A stretch of 64,000 nt of DNA from Brevibacterium sp. GTDB lineage: Bacteria; Actinomycetota; Actinomycetes; Actinomycetales; Brevibacteriaceae. The notes beneath the pieces are model-generated. The model was not told the DNA's origin. It saw only the letters and a program-made list of their open reading frames with translations, and did no database searches. The stretch is from contig NZ_JAPSIB010000004.1 in the NCBI RefSeq assembly GCF_031179145.1, positions 1 to 64,000 of the forward strand, written 5' to 3'. Of the stretch, positions 37,673 through 45,647 are shown piece after piece (position 1 is the stretch's first letter; every line of letters begins with the position of its first letter). A program made the translations under genes and the position numbers.

Positions 37673-38334
37673 GACCGAGTTTCTCGGGCGAGCGGCGTGA
37701 GGAAGAAGCCGGCCAGATGCGTGGATGCCGATTCCGAGATCGGGAGCTCAGCGACGAGCGCCAACATGTCGCGTTGCAGTTTTTTGGCTGCTGCGCCGTC
37801 GAGCCGAATCGGGATCCAGTTGAAGACGATCGCGGGCGCCCCGTCGTCCTGCAGATCTCGGCTTTCAGTCAGGGACGATGTCACATCGAACCGCTGGCTG
37901 CCGTCCTCGGCGCGGTACAGTCTGACCGCCCAGTCGAGCACCCCGTACCGAATTGCCAACTGCGACAGTGCGTTGAGGAAGGACTCGCGGCCATTGGCGT
38001 CGAGCGCATCGAACAACCGGGTGATATCGCTCAACGGTAAGGACGCCAGCGGTGCGCGGATCTCGGCAGCTGCCCTGTAGATCGTCACCGGACGGCCTTT
38101 GCGTCGCTCCTGCCGGACCTCTGCCAGTACGCCACAGTCGACGAGCCGGTGCACGCGGTGGGCAACGCGTTCAACGCGCTCGCCGAGCAGCGCCGCAGTC
38201 TGGCCGATGCTTCGCTCCTGGCCGAGGAAGGGCACGAGGTGGCGACGATACTCCGGGTTCAGGAGTAACCCAGCAGCAGAGTCGTCATCAAGGACTTGGA
38301 CGTCTCCATGAAGAGAGGAGTCAGGGTTTGTCAT
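37669..38334 (-). CDS. Winged-helix transcriptional regulator
   Basis: Protein of 221 residues. The N-terminal helix-turn-helix (about residues 25-90) includes NPEYRRHLVPFLGQERSIGQ, TAALLGERVERVAHRVHRLV and a wing GVLAEVRQERRKGRPVTIYR. The C-terminal about 120 residues form an effector or dimer domain of unknown type, ending TPLARETRS. Divergent from a CPBP protease gene 73 bases away, with a 12-base inverted repeat between them that is a likely operator. Confidence 0.75.
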   Translation of the reverse strand: MTNPDSSLHGDVQVLDDDSAAGLLLNPEYRRHLVPFLGQERSIGQTAALLGERVERVAHRVHRLVDCGVLAEVRQERRKGRPVTIYRAAAEIRAPLASLPLSDITRLFDALDANGRESFLNALSQLAIRYGVLDWAVRLYRAEDGSQRFDVTSSLTESRDLQDDGAPAIVFNWIPIRLDGAAAKKLQRDMLALVAELPISESASTHLAGFFLTPLARETRS

Positions 38335-38350
38335 GCTTCATTATCAGCGC

Positions 38351-38390
38351 AGACCTACTTCACAATCAGGGTGTTGGATGAAGTAGGTCT
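38351..38390. promoter_or_regulatory. Inverted-repeat operator between divergent genes
   Basis: AGACCTACTTCA at 38351-38362 and its exact complement at 38379-38390, with a 16-base spacer. The half-site centres are 28 bases apart, about three helical turns, as for a dimer or tetramer of regulator. It lies in the middle of the 73-base gap between the regulator (start 38334) and the CPBP gene (start 38408). Confidence 0.65.
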
Positions 38391-38407
38391 CCGGGGACGA
38401 AGTCTCC

Positions 38408-39157
38408 ATGAGCACCTCTATCCGCGTCCTCACTCGCATTTCTCCAGCCACAGATCGGATGAGCTGGCCCAGTGTCGTCGCGTGGCACCTGCTTCCGAGC
38501 CTGACCCTCGCCGGTGTCGCTGTTGGAGGAGGCGAAGTGCTCAATGCGTTCGGTCTGCCAAGAATCTGGGCCCTGCTCGGTGGGGTGATCGTGGTTCAGG
38601 TTCCGTTGCTCCTCGCACTCTGGGCTCGCCTTCGCACCCGAAGTCGACTGTCAATGGGAAACACACCGCTGAATCGGCGGGACCGACGGTTCACGACTTT
38701 CGCTGCGACGCTCGTTGCCGCTTTCCTGCTGCCAGGGTTCGTGTCCTGGAGTGAACCAATCATCCGTCATTGCCTATTCGATTGGCTCCCGGATTGGTGG
38801 AGAACCGGTTCGACTTCACTCGTCGGCATGAACGCCACAGAGTCGGCGATCACGCTTGCGCTCTGGCTCCTCGGCCCAGTTCTCCTCGGTCCAATCGCCG
38901 AAGAGCTGTACTTCCGAGGAGAGCTTCTACCGCGCATTCCCGCAGGTCCGTGGATGGCCGCAGCCGCCAACGCCGGCTTGTTCGCGGCATATCACATATG
39001 GCAGCCTTACGCGGCGCTGACTGTCTTCCTCTTCGCGCTGCCCATCGCCTTTGCGCGAGCACGCTTAGGCGCCAGTATGGTTCTCTGCACGACCGTGCAC
39101 TGCCTTGTGAATCTCAGCATGCTCGTCGCTTTCCTCACTCACTCGACCACGCGGTGA
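38408..39157 (+). CDS. CPBP family intramembrane metalloprotease
   Basis: Polytopic membrane protein of 249 residues. The CPBP/Abi glutamic-protease-like motif EExxxR appears as AEELYFRGELLPRI; the second motif His is in GLFAAYHIWQPYAALTVFLF and the third in TVHCLVNLS. About six hydrophobic segments are visible. Members process CAAX proteins or act in bacteriocin immunity (family knowledge); the target here is unknown. Probably controlled by the divergent winged-helix regulator. Confidence 0.85.
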   Translation: MSTSIRVLTRISPATDRMSWPSVVAWHLLPSLTLAGVAVGGGEVLNAFGLPRIWALLGGVIVVQVPLLLALWARLRTRSRLSMGNTPLNRRDRRFTTFAATLVAAFLLPGFVSWSEPIIRHCLFDWLPDWWRTGSTSLVGMNATESAITLALWLLGPVLLGPIAEELYFRGELLPRIPAGPWMAAAANAGLFAAYHIWQPYAALTVFLFALPIAFARARLGASMVLCTTVHCLVNLSMLVAFLTHSTTR

Positions 39158-39245
39158 CCGGAGCGGAACCAATGCCACCGAACTCTTTGACGGTCGTCAG
39201 ACCAGCGAACATCCTGAGTGGACGTGGAGGACCTAAGCTGGCCCC

Positions 39246-39665
39246 ATGAAACCTCTGACGACTGTGTTGTCGCTTCCGGTCTCAAACCCTGAAGTGACGC
39301 TGACCTTCTACCGTGACGGCTTGGGCTTGGACACGGAGGGCATCGATGAGGGAATCGTCGCGTTCGAGCTGCCCAACCTCTCGCTCTTCTTCATCGAGAC
39401 GAACGAGTACTTGAGCTATCTGGGGTACTCCGGCAACGCAGAGCTCCCGATCCCAGCTCCCGGCGCGACGATCATCTCGTGCGCATTCGGCAGCCCGGAA
39501 GAGATCGACGACATTCTGCGTCGAGCCGAGTTCGCAGGTGGACGCGCCTATCCGCCGGTGAACGAAGACGGTTCGTACATGGGGTACTTCTCGGACCCTG
39601 ACGGACACATCTGGGAACTCGTCGCGAACGCCACCACGGCGCAGGCTGCAGCCGCTCAAGTCTGA
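39246..39665 (+). CDS. VOC family protein
   Basis: Protein of 139 residues with the vicinal-oxygen-chelate layout: KPLTTVLSLPVSNPEVTLTF, YRDGLGLDTEGIDEGIVAFE, LRRAEFAGGRAYPP and the C-terminal YFSDPDGHIWELV with a conserved Glu metal ligand. Glyoxalase/bleomycin-resistance-like; substrate unknown. A monocistronic gene is likely. Confidence 0.85.
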   Translation: MKPLTTVLSLPVSNPEVTLTFYRDGLGLDTEGIDEGIVAFELPNLSLFFIETNEYLSYLGYSGNAELPIPAPGATIISCAFGSPEEIDDILRRAEFAGGRAYPPVNEDGSYMGYFSDPDGHIWELVANATTAQAAAAQV

Positions 39666-39753
39666 AGTCAGATCACATCTGCTGGCTACCGACGAGCCGG
39701 TACAGGACCATCCACCATGTGGCGCGCGGCGCGCGCGTCTGGGGGTCCATCGG

Positions 39754-40296
39754 TCAGTGCGTCCTTTCGCTCTCGCTTCGTGTTTCCACCGTTTCGGCAC
39801 GCTGAGAGTGACGGACGGACATCAGACCGCCGACCGCGAATGACACCAGGATGCCCAGCAGCGGGTACCACCGCCAGGCAACCCACACCTCTCCGGTCAC
39901 GTACTTCTCCATCCCGAAGAAGAACGCGTTGACGGCGACGGCGAATCCGAAGCCGACATAGGCGTCCAGTGCCCGTGCATTCTTGTGGACGCTTCCGAAG
40001 ACGAAGACGCCCAACAAACCGCCGAAGGTGATGCCGGCGACACCCAGGGCAAGGATACCTATATTGCCCTCATCTGACTAGAATATCGTGGCTGGGGAGA
40101 TGAATGCCAATCCCAAGGCGACCGTCGCCCATCGACCGGCCCGCAGGCCCTCCTGGTCGGTCAGCGGGGTCTTCTTGATCCGGGCATAGAAATCGGTGAC
40201 CGTGGAGGAGGACAGAGCGAACAGAGACGAGGACAGGGTCGACATCACAGCGGCGATGATGCCAAGCAACAGAAGTCTGGAGAGACCCGCAGGGAG
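39754..40296 (-). pseudogene. C-terminal remnant of sodium:solute symporter with TAG nonsense
   Basis: The frame reads LPAGLSRLLLLGIIAAVMST, LSSSLFALSSSTVTDFYARI (SSS-family helix 8 region) and GRWATVALGLAFISPATIF. It meets TAG at 40080-40078, then continues in the same frame SDEGNIGILALGVAGITFGG, GLLGVFVFGSVHKNARALDA and two more helices, ending SESERTH. Relatives read FQ-DEGN here, so CAG to TAG is the likely lesion. The N-terminal two thirds of the about 500-residue transporter are missing. The 5' edge meets a truncated PadR gene. Confidence 0.85.
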
Positions 40297-40326
40297 CCCG
40301 CAGCTTTCGCTCGATCCCGGACTTGC

Positions 40327-40578
40327 CTAAGCACAGAGCGCCTCTCGCCGGGCGGCGGTGAGTGAGTACACCGTCTTGTTGAGAAGGGTTGACTGAGAAA
40401 CCGTTTGGACCATGACGTGACCGAGTTTAGAAAGGCGTCGCAGTTCACTGTAGATGTGGTTTTGATCCGACACCGGGTGCACATCACCTCGTGATACCGC
40501 CGCCCAGTTCCGGATGTCGTACCCACTCAGATCATGACCGAAGGACAAAAAGCCCAAGGCAAGGTAGGCCGTCTCCGG
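40327..40578 (-). pseudogene. Truncated PadR-family regulator
   Basis: The N-terminal winged helix of a PadR regulator is readable: LPETAYLALGFLSFGHDLSG, YDIRNWAAVSRGDVHPVSDQ, then IYSELRRLSKLGHVMVQTVS and KTVYSLTAARREAL. It then stops after about 84 residues, where the family continues for another 90 or more. No start codon in frame is clear at the 5' end. Together with the decapitated symporter on its 3' side this marks a deletion joint near 40300-40325. Confidence 0.75.
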
Positions 40579-40595
40579 TAGGGGCGAATCGGAAT

Positions 40596-40630
40596 TTGAC
40601 TTGACACTCGGGTCAACCTTCCATTATATG
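40596..40630 (+). promoter_or_regulatory. Leaderless promoter with inverted-repeat operator
   Basis: A perfect -35 TTGACA (40601-40606), an 18-base spacer and -10 TATATG (40625-40630) place transcription start at about 40636, the ATG of the membrane protein, so the message is probably leaderless. The inverted repeat TTGAC-N6-GTCAA (40601-40616) overlaps the -35, with another TTGAC directly before it, and is a likely operator of the neighbouring PadR-type regulator, now broken. Confidence 0.55.
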
Positions 40631-40635
40631 TGCCT

Positions 40636-41190
40636 ATGACTAATATTCATTCTTATCGCGGTATAGTGCCACTGGCAGCCACTATTTGCTTCTTGTTAGG
40701 CAGTTTTACCTACTTCCGGTTGGGCCCGCCGGCGGACCTCAGGGCTGTGATCGGCGGCAGTCCGGTCGATTCGACGTTCGCTTGGAAACCCGACGACCTG
40801 GCCGACCAGTTGAACTCGCTCGATGATCACTCGCTGTCCCTCTACTCGGGCTACATAGTGGGTGACTTTGCATTCGCGACCGCTTTCGCCGGATGGGGGG
40901 TAGTCGTGCTGTTGTGGGCAAGCCAGCATATTCGCCTGCCGTGGATGCTGAGCGTCGGCACTCCCGCGCTCGTCTGGCTCCTCGAGGTCGTGGAGAACAT
41001 CTGGTTTCTGACGGCGATTTCAAGCTGGCCCACACTGCCCTCGAGCTCATCCGCAATTAGTATCGTCACTTCGGCAAAGCAGGTGACCGCTGGCATCATG
41101 TGCGGCGTCGTCATCATTGGAGGCACTTTGGCGCTCTGGCAACTTCACCGGCAACGCGCCATCAGACACCAAAAGGTAGAACCAAAATGA
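40636..41190 (+). CDS. Membrane protein, four predicted helices
   Basis: About 184 residues from the ATG at 40636 (MTNIHSYRGIVPL); the GTG at 40630 would add two. Hydrophobic segments: IVPLAATICFLLGSFTYF, YIVGDFAFATAFAGWGVVVL, TPALVWLLEVVENIWFLTAI and ITAGIMCGVVIIGG-like AGIMCGVVIIGGTLALWQL. Family unknown. It overlaps the downstream winged-helix gene by 4 bases (ATGA), indicating a two-gene unit. Confidence 0.7.
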   Translation: MTNIHSYRGIVPLAATICFLLGSFTYFRLGPPADLRAVIGGSPVDSTFAWKPDDLADQLNSLDDHSLSLYSGYIVGDFAFATAFAGWGVVVLLWASQHIRLPWMLSVGTPALVWLLEVVENIWFLTAISSWPTLPSSSSAISIVTSAKQVTAGIMCGVVIIGGTLALWQLHRQRAIRHQKVEPK

Positions 41191-41552
41191 CCGATCCAAA
41201 CGACGCAGTCCGGCTTCGCCACCCTGCGGGTAAACACGCGCCGAACGTTCAGCGTTCAGTCTATGAGCCGACGCGAACTGCCATCCTTCAAACCCTCAGC
41301 GACCATCCTAATTTACTCTTTACCGAGCTTCGCGAACAGGTTGAGCAGCGCACGACAATAACACTCTGGACAAAGAACTCGCTCGGATGGTACACCACGG
41401 CCGTCAAGCTTGACCTCGAAGCGCGTGGCTTGATCAAGCGAGCCGGCCAACCACAATGCCTCGAACTTACCGATTCGGGTCGCGCCGCCTTGGACGCGTT
41501 GAGATGCACAGGCAATGACTTCCGAAACGGCACCGAAACGCCACGACAGTAA
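41187..41552 (+). CDS. Winged-helix protein (DUF6958-like)
   Basis: Protein of 121 residues from the ATG at 41187, translationally coupled to the membrane protein. The fold pattern is YEPTRTAILQTLSDHPNLLF, TELREQV, then LGWYTTAVKLDLEARGLIKR, a recognition helix plus wing, ending LTDSGRAALDAL. It resembles the DUF6958 winged-helix group, probably DNA-binding. It may regulate the upstream membrane protein (inference). Confidence 0.65.
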   Translation: MTDPNDAVRLRHPAGKHAPNVQRSVYEPTRTAILQTLSDHPNLLFTELREQVEQRTTITLWTKNSLGWYTTAVKLDLEARGLIKRAGQPQCLELTDSGRAALDALRCTGNDFRNGTETPRQ

Positions 41553-41647
41553 TGAATTGACTGGTAACGCTCCCGCGTTATTTCCCGCCCGGGTAGGAAC
41601 TCCTCGGCATGCGGGCTTCGTCGATCGTTCTACGCACAGGAGGCATC

Positions 41648-41734
41648 ATGGATCTCACTGAAGTGACCCTGCGGAACGTTTACGAGTATCACGCAGAGGC
41701 TGTCTTGGCCAGTCTCGCTCCCGCTGATCCTTAG
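41648..41734 (+). other. Short 28-codon open frame with strong ribosome site
   Basis: CAGGAGG lies 5 bases before an ATG that opens MDLTEVTLRNVYEYHAEAVL and stops after 28 codons at 41734. It could be the truncated start of a lost gene or a small peptide; no family recognised. It lies in the debris between the winged-helix gene and the IS256 remnant. Confidence 0.3.
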
Positions 41735-41827
41735 AGTGTCCGCTTATCAGGCCAACAGTTACATTTTCGTGCGATGCACCGGTTATGCGAGAGATGCTCG
41801 CTGGATTCGGAGCCCCATGGAATTGCT

Positions 41828-42069
41828 CTTTATCCGCAGTTCCACTTCAAGGAGGTTCACGGAGCCAGGGCCTCCAAGGACACAATCAGGCGGATCACGG
41901 AGAAGTTCGCCGGGGAACTGGCTCAGTGATCCGCCCTCCCGCTGGATGCGATCTACCCGGTGATAATCGTTGATGCGGTTGCCCGCCTTGGTCCGTGTCG
42001 GTCCGGCACGCAACAGCCCGTTTTTAGGTCATCATGGGCGTGACCACGAACGGGGAGCGGGAAATCCTG
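41828..42069 (+). pseudogene. IS256-family transposase remnant
   Basis: The frame from 41828 reads LYPQFHFKEVHGARASKDTI and RRITEKFAGELAQ, meets TGA at 41927-41929 (Trp in relatives), then reads SALPLDAIYPVIIVDAV, whose Asp is the second catalytic residue region of IS256/mutator transposases. After a frame change GVTTNGEREIL at 42037-42069 follows. Only a central piece of the about 400-residue enzyme remains, with at least one nonsense and one frameshift; no terminal inverted repeats were found. The rest of 41553-42234 holds no gene. Confidence 0.8.
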
Positions 42070-42234
42070 TGCTGCCTCGCTGCCAGCGTCGGCATTCAAT
42101 GGGCGACAGCTTGGTGGCCGTACTTCTCGGCCAGGAGGACGGTGGTTGCGTTGAGCTTAGCCAGCTTGTGTCCCGGTTTGGACGTCCTCGCCGTCTTAAT
42201 AGTGTTAGCTATCACTGAGAGGAAGGGGAGCAAC

Positions 42235-42579
42235 ATGAAGTACGCATTGCTGATCTACGACACCCAGGAGGTGTGGAGCGACCGGACCGAGGCCGAGGTG
42301 GCGGAGGTGATGAGTCGCTATGCGGCAGTGGGAGCTGACTCGGCTACCGTTGGTGGCGAGCAACTTCAGCAACCTCAGAGCGCGACCACGCTTCGGATCG
42401 TTGACGGTCGTGATCTCGTAACTGACGGACCGTTCGTTGAGTCCAAGGAGTACCTCGGGGGCTTCTACCTGATCGACGTCCCCGATCTCGATGCTGCGAT
42501 GGCGGTTGCTCGCCGCATCCCGGCTGCGGCAGAAGGGGGTGCGATTGAGATTCGACCCGTGGTGGAGCGTGTCAGGTGA
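42235..42579 (+). CDS. YCII (DGPF-type) domain protein
   Basis: Protein of 114 residues: MKYALLIYDTQEVWSDRTEA at the start, the DGPFVESKEYLGGFYLIDVP core and the end AIEIRPVVERVR. The ATG at 42235 follows GAAGGGGAG. It is followed with a 4-base overlap by an ECF sigma gene, the standard partner. Role unknown. The frame is open further upstream, but only into transposase debris. Confidence 0.88.
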   Translation: MKYALLIYDTQEVWSDRTEAEVAEVMSRYAAVGADSATVGGEQLQQPQSATTLRIVDGRDLVTDGPFVESKEYLGGFYLIDVPDLDAAMAVARRIPAAAEGGAIEIRPVVERVR

Positions 42580-43808
42580 TCGAGGCGATCTTCCGGGAAG
42601 AGTGGGGTCGCCTGGTGGCGTCCCTATGCCGCGTCCTCGGCGATTTTGACCTCGCCGAGGATGCGGCCCAGGGGGCCTTCGAAGCTGCCGCGAGGCACTG
42701 GCCGCGTGACGGCGTACCCGACAACCCGAGGGCGTGGCTCCTCACGACGGCTAGACGAAAGGCCATTGACGAGCTCCGACGAGTCAAGCGGTTGACGGTC
42801 GGCGTGAGCGAGGCCCGCTTGGACAGCGAATCGGAGCTGACCAAGGGTGATGTCCAGATTGCGCTCCACTCGGAACAGCCGACTGTGCCGGACGGACGCC
42901 TCGAGCTGATCTTCGCGTGCTGCCACCCAGCACTGGCGCGTGAGGCTCAGGTTGCGCTGGTGCTCAGGTCTCTCGTCGGCATGAGTACTGCCGAGATCGC
43001 GCGGGCGTTCTTGGTTTCCGAAGAGACCATGAAGCGTCGGCTTACCCGGGCGAAGACGAAGTTGCGCACTGCTGGTATTCCTTTCGAGCAGCCCCGCTCG
43101 GAGGATCTCGACACCCGGCTGGAGGCGGTGCTCTCCGTCATCTACCTGCTATTCAACGCGGGCTACGCCGGCAGGGGCGATCTGGCTGATCGGGCGATCT
43201 GGTTCGCCCGAGTGATGACCGCCCTGCTCCCGCACGTTTCCAAGATTCACGGTCTCCTCGCACTGATGCTGTTCCACGAGTCCCGGCGTGACGCCCGAGT
43301 CATCGACGGAGCGTTTGTCCCTCTGCCCGAGCAGGATCGTGCCCGTTGGGACTATCGAATGATCGACGAGGCCAAGGAACGGCTCGAGCGCGCACTTTCC
43401 AGCCGAGAGAGCTCCACTTATACCATTCAGGCGCAGATTGCCGCCGAGCACTGTCGCGAAGTAGTCGATTGGCACCGGATCGTCGCGCTCTACACAGACC
43501 TGCAACAATTGCTGGACTCAGACATCGTGACGCTCAACAAGGCGATAGCGGTCGCACACACCGAGTCCCCCGACAGCGCTCTGCAAATGATCGAAGATCT
43601 AAACCTGCCGAACTACCACTACCTGCACTCTACCCGTGGCGAGCTTCTCCACCACCTCGGCAGAACCGCAGAGGCCAGAGCGGAGTTCAATCTCGCCCGG
43701 GAACTGGCCGATTCCGAACTCGACCGGACCTTCCTAGCCAAGCGCCTACAGCAGTTACCAGACGTCCGCGGGGACAACCCGCACATCGACAAAGGGGACG
43801 TGATATGA
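42576..43808 (+). CDS. RNA polymerase ECF sigma factor with C-terminal DUF6596/TPR-like domain
   Basis: Protein of 410 residues starting at GTG 42576. Sigma region 2: WGRLVASLCRVLGDFDLAED through NPRAWLLTTARRKAIDELRR. Region 4: EAQVALVLRSLVGMSTAEIA, RAFLVSEETMKRRLTRAKTK. DUF6596 follows at about 180-280 (DTRLEAVLSVIYLLFNAGYA), then a TPR-like C-terminus. This YCII-paired group lacks a membrane anti-sigma factor; the C-terminal domain is thought to control activity (family knowledge). Coupled by overlap to the genes on both sides. Confidence 0.93.
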   Translation: MIEAIFREEWGRLVASLCRVLGDFDLAEDAAQGAFEAAARHWPRDGVPDNPRAWLLTTARRKAIDELRRVKRLTVGVSEARLDSESELTKGDVQIALHSEQPTVPDGRLELIFACCHPALAREAQVALVLRSLVGMSTAEIARAFLVSEETMKRRLTRAKTKLRTAGIPFEQPRSEDLDTRLEAVLSVIYLLFNAGYAGRGDLADRAIWFARVMTALLPHVSKIHGLLALMLFHESRRDARVIDGAFVPLPEQDRARWDYRMIDEAKERLERALSSRESSTYTIQAQIAAEHCREVVDWHRIVALYTDLQQLLDSDIVTLNKAIAVAHTESPDSALQMIEDLNLPNYHYLHSTRGELLHHLGRTAEARAEFNLARELADSELDRTFLAKRLQQLPDVRGDNPHIDKGDVI

Positions 43809-44101
43809 CCCAAGCGGAGGAAATCTTCGACAGCATCGCCAGGGATCTCAGCGGTCGTCCCGGCATTGAGCAAAACCGACGAGGGAGTCTAATCGTCCCA
43901 GGCGGAGTACGAGGCGCCGTTCGCGCGATGACGAGTCACGGGCGAATCGTTGTGAAGCTCGATCCCGAGCGCACTGCCGCCCTAGTAATCGACGCCGTCG
44001 GCGAGCACTACAAAGACCAACGCAACGCCTGGCTCGAACTTCGCGCCGATCTCGAGCCGGACCAGATCCGTGCTCTGATCGCTGAAGCTCTCCAGCCCTA
44101 G
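43805..44101 (+). CDS. Small conserved hypothetical protein (MmcQ/TfoX-like?)
   Basis: 98 residues, the start overlapping the sigma stop by ATGA. The pattern VPGGVRGAVRAMTSHGRIVV then KLDPERTAALVIDAVGEHYK suggests a small alpha/beta fold as in MmcQ/YjbR or TfoX-N proteins, but the match is weak. The position within the YCII-sigma-SnoaL-SRPBCC operon suggests it is part of the sigma regulon. Confidence 0.6.
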   Translation: MTQAEEIFDSIARDLSGRPGIEQNRRGSLIVPGGVRGAVRAMTSHGRIVVKLDPERTAALVIDAVGEHYKDQRNAWLELRADLEPDQIRALIAEALQP

Positions 44102-44137
44102 CCCAAATTCCGGCCCGCAACGCAAAAGGACTAGACC

Positions 44138-44518
44138 ATGAACGACTCCCCACTCGACACCGCTCTCGCATACCACAACGCATGGACCTCGGCGGACTTC
44201 TCCACGGCCGCCGAACTCCTCTCCGACGACCTTGAGGTGGACGTGCCGCTGAACGTGTACGAGACGAAAGAGGACTTCGTCTCCGCTTTGACATCCTTCG
44301 GCGGAGCAGCGCGCGGTATCGGTTTGCTCGCGTCCCTCGAAGGTGTCGATCACGATGCCTGTTTGATCTACGACATGGATGTTGACGACCTCGGAACGCT
44401 ACGCGTTGCCGAGCACCTAACGATCGAGAACGGCAGAATCAGTGCGCTACGACAGATCCATGACACCGCTGTTCTCCGACACGCCGGCTTCGGCCTTCCG
44501 CTGGGAGGTGAGAAGTGA
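44138..44518 (+). CDS. SnoaL-like (NTF2 fold) protein
   Basis: 126 residues with the SnoaL/NTF2 cone-fold pattern: DTALAYHNAWTSADFSTAAE, LLSDDLEVDVPLNVYETKED and IENGRISALRQIHDTA. Such proteins act as isomerases, hydrolases or ligand binders; substrate unknown. The stop overlaps the start of the SRPBCC gene. Confidence 0.8.
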   Translation: MNDSPLDTALAYHNAWTSADFSTAAELLSDDLEVDVPLNVYETKEDFVSALTSFGGAARGIGLLASLEGVDHDACLIYDMDVDDLGTLRVAEHLTIENGRISALRQIHDTAVLRHAGFGLPLGGEK

Positions 44519-44970
44519 TGGACTCCGGAGACGCGGTTCGAAGCGTCGACATTTCGGCCTCTCCGTCTCGTGTCTATGCTGCGCTCACGACCGAGTCCGG
44601 CCTCACCGGCTGGTGGACAACCGTCGCCGAGGTCGGGACGCGAGTCGGCGAGACGATCACCTTCCGATGGTCAGAGCGCGACTACACGGCGATGCGGATC
44701 GACGTACTCAAGTCCGATAGCAGAGTTGAATGGACCTGTGTCGCGCAGCACGACACTAACCTTCCTGACCCAGCCGAGTGGGTCGGCACGAGGGTGATCT
44801 TTGATCTCACTCCATCGCTGAAAGGCACCAAACTCGTCGTGCGTCACGTCGGGCTGCTCACTCTCGATTGCGGCGACATGTGCAGCCTGGGGTGGATGCA
44901 GTTCCTGACAACCAGTATCAAGCCGCTCGCGGAGATCGGCGTGGGCCAGCCGTGGGTCGCCGATGGGTAG
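44515..44970 (+). CDS. SRPBCC (AHSA1-like) protein
   Basis: About 150 residues; start is GTG 44515 or ATG 44518, both overlapping the SnoaL stop. Bet v1-like pattern: VRSVDISASPSRVYAALTTE, GLTGWWTTVAEVGTRVGETI and the C-terminal helix WMQFLTTSIKPLAEIG. Last gene of the five-gene sigma operon starting at 42235. Confidence 0.82.
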   Translation: MMDSGDAVRSVDISASPSRVYAALTTESGLTGWWTTVAEVGTRVGETITFRWSERDYTAMRIDVLKSDSRVEWTCVAQHDTNLPDPAEWVGTRVIFDLTPSLKGTKLVVRHVGLLTLDCGDMCSLGWMQFLTTSIKPLAEIGVGQPWVADG

Positions 44971-45647
44971 GTATCAGTGACCTCGGGAGTGACCGACACC
45001 AGCCAAGGCCACCCTGAACCACCGCACGAGCTCGAATGGTTCCGCTACTAGTTCGAGCGCAACACTTAAACCGACCCACACCAGAACCTCCGACCCATAC
45101 ACACCGCACTGGGTTGGCGCAAAGATGAGTAGGTCTGCTGCCGGAGCTGGCAAAGTCAATGCCTGTTCCATCGGATTTGGCATCGGCAAAGTGAATGGCT
45201 TCGCTTCAATTACAGAAAGCTGCAAACACATCACTGTGGATATGTTGATTCGCAGTGGCGGATCGGGCTTTCCTTTTCGAGCACAATTCTTGGTCTCATG
45301 AAGGATGCTAACGCTGGAGGCCCTGACCTCTAAAGGCTGGTAGGCGCCGAGTTCGGTCCTGTCACGTATTACGGCAGCCCGACCAGAGGCGTCAAGTTCG
45401 GTAATACGACGGTCACAGCCGGACTCACTGCAGGTGATCGGGGATGGTGACGTCGCCCGGGCTCAGAAGGGATGCGCCTAATGTCATCGTCGCGCTATCA
45501 GTGCGATAGGTCGTCCTTGACGAAGAGTGGAGAGTCCGTCGGGTCATGTACCGGGGAGTGTGGGTGCAGAGCGTCTCCTCCCCTTCTATCGGCTGACGCC
45601 TGTGCTTTCGGATCCAGTGAGGAGATCGGCTCCAGTCCCTGGCTCGC
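44971..45647. other. 677-base gap, no convincing gene
   Basis: A minus-strand frame at 45234-44974 (86 codons) has a hydrophobic stretch VLVWVGLSVALELVAEPFEL and could be a gene tail or debris. The minus-strand sequence between 45544 and 45425 ends TMTLGASLLSPGDVTIPDHL, also without a family. An 8-base inverted repeat CGTATTAC (45365-45372)/GTAATACG (45401-45408) is present. No transposase or RNA gene recognised. Confidence 0.4.

Noticed and set aside
40630..40635. GTG start for the membrane protein at 40630
   Set aside because: It overlaps the end of the predicted -10; the ATG at 40636 coincides with the predicted transcript start.
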